In this document: in pieces, positions 1 through 9,070 of the stretch
How positions within the stretch are numbered: the first letter of the stretch is position 1
How the letters are laid out: each line of letters opens with the position of its first letter
Program-made: the position numbers and the translations under genes
Assembly: GCF_026802175.1 (NCBI RefSeq)
Contig: NZ_CP113797.1
Coordinates: 3,015,026 to 3,079,025, forward strand
DNA: 64,000 nucleotides
Direction of reading: 5' to 3'
DNA from: Thermocoleostomius sinensis A174
GTDB lineage: Bacteria; Cyanobacteriota; Cyanobacteriia; Elainellales; Elainellaceae
Notes under the pieces: model-generated
The model's database searches: none
Seen by the model: the letters and a program-made list of their open reading frames with translations, nothing else
Told to the model about the DNA's origin: nothing

Positions 1-89
1 GTTGAATTCAGCGAATTTTAGGGAACTCTGCATATAGCCCCAACCCTAGATCAATTCACGTAATGCCAATCCTCTATTAGGTTTCACAG

Positions 90-179
90 TATACCAATCC
101 CTCTCAACTTCCCTTTGTTAAGGGGAGAAGCCGCCGGCAGTGGGGTAAATTCTATGCAGCATGACAAAGCATTGGTATA
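90..179. repeat. small inverted-repeat (MITE-like) element
   Basis: TATACCAAT at 90-98 is matched by its perfect complement ATTGGTATA at 171-179, bounding a 90-bp segment with no reading frame of note. The interior holds a C-rich/G-rich imperfect hairpin (about 99-131) similar to other dispersed repeats in this window. Terminal inverted repeats around a short non-coding core are typical of MITEs, but no target-site duplication was identified. The rest of 1-309 holds no gene and is the leader of the downstream hmpF gene. Confidence 0.35.
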
Positions 180-309
180 ACAACCCTACGTAAGAACGGG
201 CAAATACACAGACTAGACGATATCAACTATAGGCAAAATTCAGAAAAGACAATTGGGTTAGACAACCTACAAATACATTGGTTTATAGACACAGAAGAGG
301 TTCGTCAGC

Positions 310-2046
310 GTGCTGTATCTAGCGGAAGTCATACGCAAGACAAGAGTCATTGGAAGCAGCAAAGCAGAGTTGAGACTGCTAGCCTGTCAGCGATCGGAGC
401 TAAACTGGAGTGCCATACCCGGTGAAGAAATCATTGCGGCTCCAGATGAGATTACCTATGGGGCTGGGGTACTCATATTTGTTGATTTATCGACTGGCAA
501 GCAGGTGCAACGTCATACAGAAGCTGGGCGGCAGCTTGTCACGATTCTGCAAAACTTTTCGCGCTTGCAAGAAAAAGCCAAAAATCAAGAAGAAGAAATT
601 GAACAGTGGAAAGAGTCGTTGACCTATCAAAGTCAGGAGCTTAATCGCCGGGAACTGGAAATGGAGACTCGACAGGAGCACCTGGAGCAATTGGCAGCAG
701 AATTTGAGCAATTAGAACAGCAACGGCAGGAAGTGACTACGGCTCAGGCAGAACTCGATCGTTTAAGGGCAGACTATGAACGCAAAAGCCAAGAATTGGA
801 AGGAGCTTGGGCCCAAATTCGCGGAGCAGAAATGCGACTAGAAGAACGCCAAACCCAGCTTCAACAGGCTTCAATTCTAAATGATGACCAAGCCCGCCAG
901 CTTCAAGCACTGCTCGATCAAATTTCTGGAGCGATCGCGCCAACCCAGCCCATCCACGAACAGCTTCATACTTCGTTTGATCTGATAGCACAACAACAGC
1001 AATCGTTAGAGCAACACTGGCAACAACTAGAACAACATCGCCACGCCGCCGAGCAACTTCAAGCTGAGGCTGAGCGCCAAGCTCAAACCGTGCAGGATCG
1101 TTGGCAAGCCTGGCATCAAGCTGTTACCGCCCTAACTCAAACTCGCGCTAATCTGCAAACTCAGCAAGAGAGGCTGAACTTGAAGCAAGAGCAACGCCAA
1201 ACTGTCATGCTGCGTTTGCAAACCCAAGAAGCTCTCTGTCAGCAACTGACGCAACTATTGGGTTCTTCCGACAAGACAGTGCTAGCGGAATTAGAAGCAA
1301 TGCCTCTGGAGAACCTACAATCGATCGTCATAGACTTAGAACAGGAATTAGAGAAACTATCTCGGTTTGTCAGTAGTCAAGAAGAAGAGTTGAGCTTACA
1401 GCGACAAGATATTGAAAGTCTGCGCCATCAGATTCAGCAGTCCAGCGAGTACGATCGATTGCGTCTAGAAACTGAGCTAGCTGACGAACAGGATCGATAC
1501 CAAATGCTCAATGAAACCTTGGTGGGGCAACGTCGGAATCTACTGGAGCGACAGACCATTTTGAAACATCACCAAACAGTTTTGTTGAGACGACACGGCC
1601 ATTCGGCAGACATGCCTCCCTCAATTGATCTAGCGCCCGTGCTATCTCAAATCGAACAGTTACGGCAACAATTGTCAGAAGAATTACAACGTTTAAACCA
1701 AGAGATTCAGCAGCTGACACACTCCATTCAATCCCTACAATCTACATTGCAACAAGACGATCGGCAACTAGAGATTCAGCAGAATGAATTGCAACAGTTG
1801 GAACAACAAGTGCGATCGCAAGTGGCTGGAGTCGCGGATCTACGTGGGCGGATCACCGTCTACCAAGACAGCTTGCAGCCTTTTCAAGATCATCTCCAAG
1901 CCTTAAACGTCGAAGTGGAGGCGATTGCCAGTGTCATGACGCAATTTCAAGAAGCCAGAAATGCCCAACACCGGGCTATTCATGCAATGCAGGAAACGAT
2001 TCAGCGGTTGATCAATCCTGTCGTAGCCGAGCTAGCCGCATCATAA
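310..2046 (+). CDS. hmpF: pilus motility taxis protein HmpF (coiled coil)
   Basis: A 578-residue protein. Its first ~70 residues form a compact conserved head (MLYLAEVIRKTR, then KAELRLLACQ), and the rest is almost continuous Gln/Glu-rich coiled coil. This head-plus-coil layout is that of cyanobacterial HmpF, a cytoplasmic protein that in filamentous cyanobacteria collects at the leading cell pole and is needed for type IV pilus-driven gliding and phototaxis. The start is a GTG; the head motif begins exactly there, so an earlier start is unnecessary. No hmp chemotaxis-like genes lie next to it in this window, so it appears as a single gene. The identification rests on the N-terminal head; the coiled coil alone would not distinguish it from other coil proteins. 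Confidence 0.82.
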   Translation: MLYLAEVIRKTRVIGSSKAELRLLACQRSELNWSAIPGEEIIAAPDEITYGAGVLIFVDLSTGKQVQRHTEAGRQLVTILQNFSRLQEKAKNQEEEIEQWKESLTYQSQELNRRELEMETRQEHLEQLAAEFEQLEQQRQEVTTAQAELDRLRADYERKSQELEGAWAQIRGAEMRLEERQTQLQQASILNDDQARQLQALLDQISGAIAPTQPIHEQLHTSFDLIAQQQQSLEQHWQQLEQHRHAAEQLQAEAERQAQTVQDRWQAWHQAVTALTQTRANLQTQQERLNLKQEQRQTVMLRLQTQEALCQQLTQLLGSSDKTVLAELEAMPLENLQSIVIDLEQELEKLSRFVSSQEEELSLQRQDIESLRHQIQQSSEYDRLRLETELADEQDRYQMLNETLVGQRRNLLERQTILKHHQTVLLRRHGHSADMPPSIDLAPVLSQIEQLRQQLSEELQRLNQEIQQLTHSIQSLQSTLQQDDRQLEIQQNELQQLEQQVRSQVAGVADLRGRITVYQDSLQPFQDHLQALNVEVEAIASVMTQFQEARNAQHRAIHAMQETIQRLINPVVAELAAS

Positions 2047-2181
2047 AATTTCAGGGCAATCGTAGATACAGTCTGTAGAATGGTGCATAGCTAAGTTGAA
2101 AGTCAAGTTGAAAGTTAATTCAGGAATTTCATGTGCCTGAGTTGTAGCTTTTCCATCGAGTGATTCCTGCGTTAGTTGTGC

Positions 2182-4566
2182 ATGTCCTCACCCCAACCTC
2201 CTAACCCATCTCCTGATCCAAAGCAGTCGCCAGAGCCTGTGCAATCGACTCATTTGCCGGGTTCACCTCATTCGACAGCGGGTCCTGCTCCGACTCCACC
2301 TTCCCCACCTGATTCGGTTTCCAAATCAACCGGATCGAAGACACTATTGGGAGCCATTACCCGAGCCGTCCAAACTGTGCGGGCCCGAGTGAATTTTTCT
2401 CAATTGCTACTTAAGCCAAATGCTAGAGTACCGGAGATTTGGGTACAGGATGCTGACGCTCCAAAAGCAGAAATTTATCCGTTATTAGGGGAATATTATA
2501 AGTTAGGGCGTAGCTCGCGATCGTGCGATATTGTTGTCCGTAATCCGGTCGTAAGTCAGGTTCACCTGTCGCTGACTCGAGACAAGCGGCAAGGTCGGGC
2601 CCCCTTTATTTTGCGAGATGAGAACTCAACTAATGGGATTTATCGGGGCAAGCGTCGCATCACAAAATTGGAATTACGCCACGGAGATGTCCTAACCCTT
2701 GGCCCACCGGAATTAGCAGCGGCAGTGCGACTTGAATACAACGACCCGCCCTCTTGGTACGTCAAAGCCGCTCGATATGGGCTATATGGCTTTACAGGGC
2801 TGACGGCTCTTACCGTGGCTTGGGTAGGGATGGAGTGGACGCGATTCAGTGTGACTCCGTTACCCACTTCCGTGCAGGGCCCTGTCATTGTGTTGGCACG
2901 AGATGAGGAAACGCCGCTGCGGCCGATCGAAACTCGGGCACATGTGGAATTGCGTAACCTAAGAGATTTTTCACCCTATCTCCCCAAAGCAGTGATTGCA
3001 TCAGAAGATTCTCGCTATTACTGGCATTTGGGAGTTGATCCCCTTGGCATTTTGCGTGCTTCATTGACGAATCTTCGCGGTGGTGAAATTCGTGAAGGAG
3101 GCAGCACTGTCACTCAGCAACTCGCTCGCAGTATCTTTCGAGAGTATGTCGGCACGGAAGATTCGGCCGATCGCAAATTGCGAGAAGCTGTCGTCGCGCT
3201 CAAGCTGGAAACCTTTTACAGCAAAGACGACTTGATGCTGACCTATCTCAATCGGGTCTATTTGGGTAGTGGCAACTATGGATTTGAAGATGCCTCTCAG
3301 TTTTACTTTGGCAAGTCTGCTAGGGATCTTACTCTCGCTGAGGCGGCAACGCTGGTGGGAATTCTGCCAGCCCCCAATAACTTTAATCCAGTCCGAGACT
3401 ACGACACAGCGGTAGAGTTGCGCGATCGAGTCATTAACCGCATGGTAGCTCAGGGCATGGTTAGTGCCGAAGAAGCCCAACGGGCTAGGCGATCGCGAAT
3501 TGAGATTAATCCAACTGCGATTGAAGAACTAGAAAGTATCCGTGCCCCCTACTTCTACAACCATGTGTTTGCAGAGCTAGAAATGTTATTGGGTGACCAA
3601 CTAGCACAAGAAGGCAATTTTATCGTTGAAAGCACAGTAGATCTAGCGATGCAGGCTGCCGCAGAGGCTTCGCTTGAAGCGAATGTGACATCCACAGGAA
3701 CGGCCGTAGGAGTGTCGCAAGGCGCGATTGTGTCGCTAGACTCCAGTACGGGTGAAGTATTAGCCCTAGTGGGGGGGGTCAATTTCCAAGAAAGTCAGTT
3801 TAATCGAGCCACGCAAGCCCTACGACAGCCGGGATCAGCATTTAAGGTTTTTGCATTCGCAGCCGCCTTAGAACAGGGAATTTCTCCGGGGACTGCGTTT
3901 TCCTGTGCTCCATTAGAATGGGCAGGGCAATTTTTTGAAGGTTGTCGCTCTGGATCTGGAGCGCTAAACATGTACGATGGGTTAGCCTTGTCAGAGAATG
4001 TTGTAGCGCTGCGAATCGCTCAGGAAGTTGGGCTAGAGCGGGTAGTTCGCATGGCGCAACGGATGGGCATTCAGTCTGAACTCAATCCGGTTCCTGGTTT
4101 AGTGCTAGGACAAAGCGAAGTCACGGTGTTAGAACTGACAGGAGCCTACAGCGTTTTGGCTAACCAAGGTGTTCGCAACCGACCGCACACCATTGCGCGA
4201 ATTTTAGATAGCAGCGATTGCGCCGACATTAACGATCGCAATACCTGCCGCATCATCTACGAATTTGGACAAAACGGTGAAGCGGACGTTCCAGTTCTTG
4301 ATCCAGGGGTGGCAGACACTATGACGTCGTTGTTAAGGGGCGTGGTGCAAGGTGGAACGGGTAGCGCCGCCGCGATGGGGCTAGGGGAAGTCGGCAAAAC
4401 GGGCACCACAAATGACAATGTGGATTCCTGGTTTGTGGGCTACGTTCCTCGTCAAACGATCGTGACAGGCATTTGGTTAGGCAATGATGACAATACCCCT
4501 ACCGATGGCGGCAGTGGGATTGCGGCACAGCTTTGGCGCAGTTACATGTCACAAATTCTTCGGTAA
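2182..4566 (+). CDS. class A penicillin-binding protein with N-terminal FHA domain
   Basis: Bifunctional peptidoglycan synthase of about 794 residues, acting at the periplasmic face of the inner membrane. Order of parts: Pro/Ser-rich cytoplasmic tail (1-~55), FHA domain (about 85-190, with GRSSRSCDIVV and the ENSTNG motif), one transmembrane helix near 200, GT51 glycosyltransferase (catalytic Glu in EDSRYYWHLG; GGSTVTQQLAR), then transpeptidase with Ser nucleophile in GSAFK, SEN (LALSENVV) and KTGTT boxes. All catalytic motifs are intact. FHA domains bind phosphothreonine peptides, so a kinase-linked control of wall synthesis is a reasonable inference. A TTG at 2176 in the same frame is an alternative start, but ATG at 2182 is preferred. 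An inverted repeat (CTACTGTT/AACAGTAG, 4619-4639) lies after the gene without a T-tract. Confidence 0.88.
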   Translation: MSSPQPPNPSPDPKQSPEPVQSTHLPGSPHSTAGPAPTPPSPPDSVSKSTGSKTLLGAITRAVQTVRARVNFSQLLLKPNARVPEIWVQDADAPKAEIYPLLGEYYKLGRSSRSCDIVVRNPVVSQVHLSLTRDKRQGRAPFILRDENSTNGIYRGKRRITKLELRHGDVLTLGPPELAAAVRLEYNDPPSWYVKAARYGLYGFTGLTALTVAWVGMEWTRFSVTPLPTSVQGPVIVLARDEETPLRPIETRAHVELRNLRDFSPYLPKAVIASEDSRYYWHLGVDPLGILRASLTNLRGGEIREGGSTVTQQLARSIFREYVGTEDSADRKLREAVVALKLETFYSKDDLMLTYLNRVYLGSGNYGFEDASQFYFGKSARDLTLAEAATLVGILPAPNNFNPVRDYDTAVELRDRVINRMVAQGMVSAEEAQRARRSRIEINPTAIEELESIRAPYFYNHVFAELEMLLGDQLAQEGNFIVESTVDLAMQAAAEASLEANVTSTGTAVGVSQGAIVSLDSSTGEVLALVGGVNFQESQFNRATQALRQPGSAFKVFAFAAALEQGISPGTAFSCAPLEWAGQFFEGCRSGSGALNMYDGLALSENVVALRIAQEVGLERVVRMAQRMGIQSELNPVPGLVLGQSEVTVLELTGAYSVLANQGVRNRPHTIARILDSSDCADINDRNTCRIIYEFGQNGEADVPVLDPGVADTMTSLLRGVVQGGTGSAAAMGLGEVGKTGTTNDNVDSWFVGYVPRQTIVTGIWLGNDDNTPTDGGSGIAAQLWRSYMSQILR

Positions 4567-4698
4567 CGATAGTTGAATAACCTTGTAGTTCGCGGATTTG
4601 CTACGCTAGGGTTCAAATCTACTGTTTGTCGAACAGTAGAGTAGTTGATCTAGATTCAACCCAGATTTAACCAGAACTCAGAATAGGGACTTAAGAGC

Positions 4699-5349
4699 AT
4701 GACCACGATCGCCGTAGTAGATTACGACATGGGCAATTTGCATTCTGCCTGCAAGGGGTTGCAGAAAGCTGGGGCTACGCCAATCGTAACGGATTCAATG
4801 CAGGAATTAGCCCAAGCCGATGCGGTGGTCTTGCCGGGTGTGGGAGCTTTTGATCCAGCCATTCAGCATCTGCGATCGCGTGACTTAATTCATCCGCTAC
4901 AAGACATCATTGCCAGTGGTAAACCCTTCCTAGGAATTTGTTTGGGGTTACAAATCCTCTTAGACGGCAGCGAAGAGGGAGTTGAACCGGGTTTAGGCGT
5001 GATTGCTGGTATGGTGCGGCGATTTCGCCCTGAACCTCGCATCACCATTCCCCATATGGGTTGGAATCAACTACAGTTAACGCAGCCTACGCTCCCTTTG
5101 TGGCAGCAGCTTCCCCTTGATCCGTGGGTCTACTTTGTCCATTCCTACTACGCAGACCCAACTGATCCAGCAGTTCGATCGGCCGTGATTACACACGGTA
5201 GCCAAACAGTGACAGCGGCGATCGCCCGCCATAACCTCATGGCTGTGCAGTTCCATCCCGAAAAATCCTCAACCGCCGGACTGCAAATTTTGGCGAATTT
5301 TGTGGCGAGCGTGAAACAACACCAACTTGTCGGTGCAACGGCAACATGA
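4699..5349 (+). CDS. hisH: imidazole glycerol phosphate synthase, glutaminase subunit HisH
   Basis: 216 residues, the usual size of HisH. It is a class I glutamine amidotransferase that hydrolyses glutamine and channels ammonia to HisF in histidine biosynthesis. The triad is visible: Cys81 in GICLGLQ, and His186 and Glu188 in QFHPEKSS. The N-terminus (IAVVDYDMGNLHS) and GVGAF segment are characteristic. It overlaps rsmD by 4 bp (ATGA), so the two are translationally coupled. hisF is not in the window, as is common in cyanobacteria, where his genes are scattered. Confidence 0.95.
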   Translation: MTTIAVVDYDMGNLHSACKGLQKAGATPIVTDSMQELAQADAVVLPGVGAFDPAIQHLRSRDLIHPLQDIIASGKPFLGICLGLQILLDGSEEGVEPGLGVIAGMVRRFRPEPRITIPHMGWNQLQLTQPTLPLWQQLPLDPWVYFVHSYYADPTDPAVRSAVITHGSQTVTAAIARHNLMAVQFHPEKSSTAGLQILANFVASVKQHQLVGATAT

Positions 5350-5897
5350 GCCTACGGATTTATGGTAATCGCCAACTGAAAACTTTACCCGGTCAGGAAA
5401 CTCGTCCAACAGCAGCGCGAGTTCGGGAAGCGCTGTTCAATATTTGGCAGGGGAGCATTGCCGAATGTCGTTGGCTCGATTTATGCACGGGAACCGGAGC
5501 AATGGGAGCCGAAGCTTTGTGTCGTGATGCGGCATTGGTGATTGGCATTGAGCAATCGGGACGAGCCTGTCACATTATCCAGCAAAATTGGCAGCGCGTC
5601 GCCCAACCCCATCAATTGTTTCAAGTCATTCGGGGAGACGTGATGCAGCGCCTACCCGATCTAGCCACCCAACTGAATCACCCCTTCGATCGCATTTACT
5701 TTGACCCGCCCTACGCCAGCGAGTTGTATCAACCGGTACTTGAAACGATCGCCCGTTGCCACCTACTCGCTCCAAGGGGCGAACTCGCGGTTGAACATAG
5801 CCCCGATCGTCCATTGCCCAAATTAATTGAGTCTTTAGAATGCTGCCGTCAAAAAAGCTATGGCAACACCGCATTGACATTCTACTGCGTTTGCTAA
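5346..5897 (+). CDS. rsmD: 16S rRNA (guanine(966)-N2)-methyltransferase RsmD
   Basis: 183-residue Rossmann-fold methyltransferase. The SAM-binding motif LDLCTGTGAMGAEAL lies at 44-58 and the N-methyltransferase signature DPPY at 120-123. The N-terminal PTAARVREALFNI stretch is diagnostic for RsmD, which methylates G966 of 16S rRNA in the small subunit. It starts inside the end of hisH (ATGA overlap). Nothing recognisable lies between its stop and petG on the other strand. Confidence 0.93.
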   Translation: MSLRIYGNRQLKTLPGQETRPTAARVREALFNIWQGSIAECRWLDLCTGTGAMGAEALCRDAALVIGIEQSGRACHIIQQNWQRVAQPHQLFQVIRGDVMQRLPDLATQLNHPFDRIYFDPPYASELYQPVLETIARCHLLAPRGELAVEHSPDRPLPKLIESLECCRQKSYGNTALTFYCVC

Positions 5898-6124
5898 GCT
5901 CTGCCCCTCTTCACAACACCGCACAATTTCATTCTTGGAATAAACCAGAAACGGGCAAAACAGACCCTCAGAACAGCAATATTGCAAGATCAACGATTGC
6001 CATCCCTAAGCTGTCTGCTTGCCCATTCAGTGATTTGACTTGTTCAGCCCTCAACTTGTCATCAACTCTACTTCCGGCTGTGATTTAACCCATGAAGCAG
6101 AACCTGATAGCGAGAGCTTCAGGA

Positions 6125-6238
6125 TTATGAATTAAGCTGGTTGCCCCGCTTGAACTGCATGTAGGCAGCGACGAACAAGCCTGCCAGCGTCACCGGAATC
6201 AAACCAAGCACAATTCCTGAAAGTAAGGGTTCTACCAC
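6125..6238 (-). CDS. petG: cytochrome b6f complex subunit PetG
   Basis: A 37-residue single-helix protein that spans the thylakoid membrane and stabilises the cytochrome b6f complex. Translating the minus strand from GTG at 6238 gives [20 protein letters not shown], then [16 protein letters not shown]. This matches PetG in length and almost in sequence. A strong ribosome binding site AAGGAGG (complement of about 6245-6251) sits 7-8 nt upstream and fixes the GTG start. It is transcribed divergently from cytM. The short length makes it easy to miss in automated annotation. Confidence 0.95.
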   Translation of the reverse strand: MVEPLLSGIVLGLIPVTLAGLFVAAYMQFKRGNQLNS

Positions 6239-6612
6239 AACACAACCTCCTTATCGCTGTTTGGATTGTATCAAATTCACAGACCTTACCCTTTTCGTTA
6301 CACTTTGTAGCGTTCTATCATAATTAGTAGGAACCCTACGAGCGATCGTTATTTAGCAATTAAAGCTAAACGCTAGTAGCTTGAGTGCTCAATTGGTCTC
6401 ACTTCCAGGCAACTGCTTCTGTTGTACCTTTCCTCGGTAACTGATTGTAGAAACCATGAATTGAATTGAAAAGCTTAAATTTTGCTTATGGACAACGTGA
6501 AGTAAGTTAAATTCCTGAAGTATATTGTTAAGCGAAACGTCATTCCACGGTTTGGGCTTTGACTAAGGAACTTTTGGACAAACGCGTTATCACCTCTCAC
6601 ATCACCGATTCT
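6239..6612. promoter_or_regulatory. petG/cytM divergent intergenic region
   Basis: 374 bp between the petG and cytM starts, AT-rich, with no ORF of note. On the minus strand TGATACAAT (complement of 6265-6273) resembles an extended -10 element for petG, without a clear -35 box. A HIP1-like GCGATCG lies near 6342. Promoters for both genes must lie here, but the exact start points cannot be read from sequence. Confidence 0.35.
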
Positions 6613-6984
6613 ATGGATACTTCACTGCCAAAGGAGAATGCCAACAGAAGGGCCATTGTTGTGGCACTGGCAGTGTTACTGGTGAGTTTTCTGGTATTTG
6701 TCGGCATTTATCAGATTCGGCACTCTGATCCCTATGTTCAAAGCGTCTTGTCATTGGGTGGTGATGCGAGCCGAGGGCAGGTAATTTTTCAGCAAAACTG
6801 TTCTGTTTGTCATGGTCTCAATGCGGATGGACGGGTGGGGCCTAGCCTGCACCACGTGGCATCTCGCAAATCAAGAATTGGATTGATTCATCAAGTCACA
6901 AGCGGCAAAACTCCTCCCATGCCCCAATTTCAGCCGACAGCAGAAGATATGGCTGATTTGTTAGAGTACTTAGAAAGTTTGTAA
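6613..6984 (+). CDS. cytM: cytochrome cM (class I c-type cytochrome)
   Basis: 123 residues from ATG 6613. Positively charged N-terminus, one hydrophobic segment at about 14-33 (signal anchor), then a small cytochrome c domain with heme-binding CSVCH at 63-67 and the likely axial Met103 in TPPMPQF. The GGDASRGQVIF, ADGRVGP and EDMADLLEYL segments match cyanobacterial CytM, a low-abundance cytochrome that limits photosynthetic/respiratory electron flow under certain stresses. A TTG 54 bp upstream (6559) would add 18 residues before the anchor and is less likely. It is convergent with the CAP-domain gene, with an 8-bp gap. Confidence 0.88.
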   Translation: MDTSLPKENANRRAIVVALAVLLVSFLVFVGIYQIRHSDPYVQSVLSLGGDASRGQVIFQQNCSVCHGLNADGRVGPSLHHVASRKSRIGLIHQVTSGKTPPMPQFQPTAEDMADLLEYLESL

Positions 6985-6992
6985 TTCGCTCC

Positions 6993-7856
6993 TTAGCGAT
7001 CTAGCTTTCTAAAAAACGACTGCTGCTGGCGACTACGATCGCGACTGTTAGTTCCACGGCTAGGCTGGATTGTTAGGGCTGGTGTGCCAAATGACTCAGC
7101 CCAATAGTGATAGGATGTAATCCGACCTGGATCGGGATCTAGATAAAAATACCCCACGCCGATTTCTTGGACTTGCACCGACAGCATATTATCTCGATGA
7201 CCAGGGCTATTCATCCAGCCTTGAATGACACGATCAGGAGTGGCATACCCGATCGCTAAATTTTCGGCGGCACTGGAAAAATCATAGCCAGTGGCTAGAA
7301 TTCGCTGTTGCCAAGTAGAGCCGTCTGCCCCCGTGTGGCTAAAAAAATCTTGCGTGGCCATAGCCTTAGTATAGGTTTGAGCCGATCGAGAAAGCTGAGT
7401 ATTCAGCGCCAGCGGATGAAGCCCCCGCTCTCGACGTAGAGCGTTTGTTTGCTGAACCACTTGATAGGTAAAACTTGTTGTAGATGTGGGACGCGCTGCT
7501 AGCTTCAGGCGATAGCGAGTGCGTTGATTAGCTCTAGCAAACACGCGAATAAAGTAGGTCCCTGGCTCTAATCCCTGAATATTGATTGTTTCTTTTTGAC
7601 GATCGGGCGCTCTAGAACTGGCAACGACTTCACCAAGTTCTGGCTGTCCATTGCGATTCCAGTCACGAAGTAACTCAACATCGGTATTGGATTTTAGACC
7701 CCTTAGTCGCAATTCGAAATGGCTTCGCTTCTTTAAGCGCAATCGATAATACTGCTCTAAGTCTAGACCCCGCAAGCGGTCTTTAACAGTTTGAAATTTT
7801 GAAGAAATTGCAATGGGGTTTGCTCGATCGAGCGGCGTTCTTGCATCAGGTAGCAT
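6993..7856 (-). CDS. CAP/SCP-domain protein with N-terminal PPC-like domain
   Basis: 287 residues. Residues ~15-120 form a beta-rich prepeptidase (PPC-like) domain ending GLEPGTYFIRVFA and YRLKLAA. Residues ~130-270 are a CAP (PR-1/SCP) domain with signatures HTGADGSTW, AENLAIGY, GWMNSPGHRDNML and GVGYFY. The His and Glu residues of the CAP cleft are present. Proteins of this family are usually extracellular, but no Sec signal peptide is visible; the chain starts MLPDARTPLD. The same leaderless PPC-first start appears in the DUF4394 protein at 58173-59999. The biochemical activity of bacterial CAP proteins is poorly known, so no substrate is assigned. Confidence 0.85.
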   Translation of the reverse strand: MLPDARTPLDRANPIAISSKFQTVKDRLRGLDLEQYYRLRLKKRSHFELRLRGLKSNTDVELLRDWNRNGQPELGEVVASSRAPDRQKETINIQGLEPGTYFIRVFARANQRTRYRLKLAARPTSTTSFTYQVVQQTNALRRERGLHPLALNTQLSRSAQTYTKAMATQDFFSHTGADGSTWQQRILATGYDFSSAAENLAIGYATPDRVIQGWMNSPGHRDNMLSVQVQEIGVGYFYLDPDPGRITSYHYWAESFGTPALTIQPSRGTNSRDRSRQQQSFFRKLDR

Positions 7857-8458
7857 GACATTACCTCAGAATTACAGCCCTCAACTCTGTTCAGCAAACT
7901 CTGCTCAGGATTCTGTTTACTGGGAAACTCCGGTAAGAGACATCAGTAAGCCCTCGCATCAATGGCAGCTAAGAGTGTGTTTGCCGCTCTCCATAAGACC
8001 TCACCAACAGACCTGCGACTAAAACGGCTTCTCAATGCCTCGTTCAATTCATCAGCCTGGAAACACAAACACATTTCCCATGATGCCGTAGGAGGAGGTC
8101 TCTTGGCAGGTTTTTGATCAGTCAATGTAGAAACCGCCAATAGAACTAGCGAGCAATGGTGAATCGGCGCAGAAAAATCGATCGCGGCAATTAAACCTGA
8201 GAGAATAAAAATTGAAGCCAGTGGATAGAGAATAAAAATTGAAGCCAGTGGATCAAGTCCTAAACCACCTTACAGAAAGACTAGACAAGTTAATGATTTG
8301 ATGGTACAAATGTTCTGTGGGCCAAATTTAACCTGCGCAATTGGTTACTTGCTTTCGATCAGTGCTAGTTTGCACTGTCTTTTGTTCTATTTATGACCAA
8401 TTTTTAGGTTTGATTTTTCTCATTTTACCCATCTACGAATTTGCCTTACCGATGAGCT
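7857..8458. promoter_or_regulatory. lexA upstream region
   Basis: 602 bp without a convincing gene. It contains a perfect 27-bp tandem duplication (8200-8253) and an inverted repeat AGTGC-N6-GCACT at 8361-8376, about 85 bp before the lexA start. The latter is a candidate operator for autoregulation, though it does not match the RGTAC-N3-DGTWC box described for Anabaena LexA. Short ORFs on both strands around 7813-8140 lack any recognisable content. Confidence 0.35.
8200..8253. repeat. 27-bp perfect tandem duplication
   Basis: The 27-bp unit starting AGAGAATAAAAATTGAAGCC occurs twice head to tail (8200-8226 and 8227-8253), with no mismatch. It lies upstream of lexA in otherwise unremarkable AT-rich DNA. 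It looks like a recent slippage or replication duplication. No function is evident. Confidence 0.85.
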
Positions 8459-9070
8459 ATGGAAGCCTTAACTGAAGTCCAACAACAACTTTATGATTGG
8501 CTCGTGGAATACATTCGCGAGAACCAACACTCTCCTTCAATCCGCCAAATGATGCGGGCAATGGGTTTAAAATCGCCTGCTCCAATTCAAAGCCGTCTAG
8601 AGCACTTACGAAACAAAGGTTACATTGATTGGACAGAAGGCAAGGCCCGCACCATTCGGATCTTGAAGCCCATGGGGATTCCGATCTTGGGTGCGATCGC
8701 CGCTGGTTCGGTGGTCGAATCGTTTACTGATTCGGTTGAACAACTTGATTTTTCCAGCTCGCTATTGCGCCCTGGCGATTACGCCCTACGAGTACGGGGA
8801 GATAGTATGATCGATGCTCTAATTGATGATGGGGACGTAGTGATTATGCGCCCTGTTCCCGATCCCAAAGCCCTAAAGAACGGGACTATTGTGGCGGCTC
8901 GCGTCAATGGGGATGGAACAACCCTCAAGTACTATCACCGGAAAGGCAACCAAGTCACGCTGAAGCCAGCAAACCGCAACTATACTCCGATCGAAGCACT
9001 GGCTACGAATGTAGAAGTACAAGGGGTCCTAGTAGGCGTATGGCGCGGCTATAGCCTGTTTGCTTCTTGA
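8459..9070 (+). CDS. lexA: LexA-family transcriptional repressor
   Basis: 203 residues. N-terminal winged helix-turn-helix (1-~66, with SPSIRQMMRAMGLKS) and C-terminal S24 autoprotease domain (~74-200). The self-cleavage dipeptide Ala82-Gly83 (GAIAAGSV), the nucleophile Ser116 (RGDSMID) and the general base Lys157 (TTLKYY) are all present. In contrast to some cyanobacterial LexA proteins that have lost these residues, this one should be able to self-cleave. Whether its regulon is DNA damage or carbon/redox metabolism, as in Synechocystis, cannot be told from sequence. Its stop overlaps the ATG of the next gene (TGATG), which suggests co-translation. Confidence 0.93.
   Translation: MEALTEVQQQLYDWLVEYIRENQHSPSIRQMMRAMGLKSPAPIQSRLEHLRNKGYIDWTEGKARTIRILKPMGIPILGAIAAGSVVESFTDSVEQLDFSSSLLRPGDYALRVRGDSMIDALIDDGDVVIMRPVPDPKALKNGTIVAARVNGDGTTLKYYHRKGNQVTLKPANRNYTPIEALATNVEVQGVLVGVWRGYSLFAS

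Noticed and set aside
4611-4640. tRNA-like T-arm near GGTTCAAATC
   Set aside because: No acceptor, D or anticodon arms can be paired around it. The inverted repeat there is a simple hairpin.
5840-6088. 82-codon frame overlapping the end of rsmD
   Set aside because: It overlaps rsmD out of frame and its product is not orderly.
8361-8376. Canonical cyanobacterial LexA box
   Set aside because: The inverted repeat AGTGC-N6-GCACT does not fit the RGTAC-N3-DGTWC pattern. It is kept only as a candidate operator.
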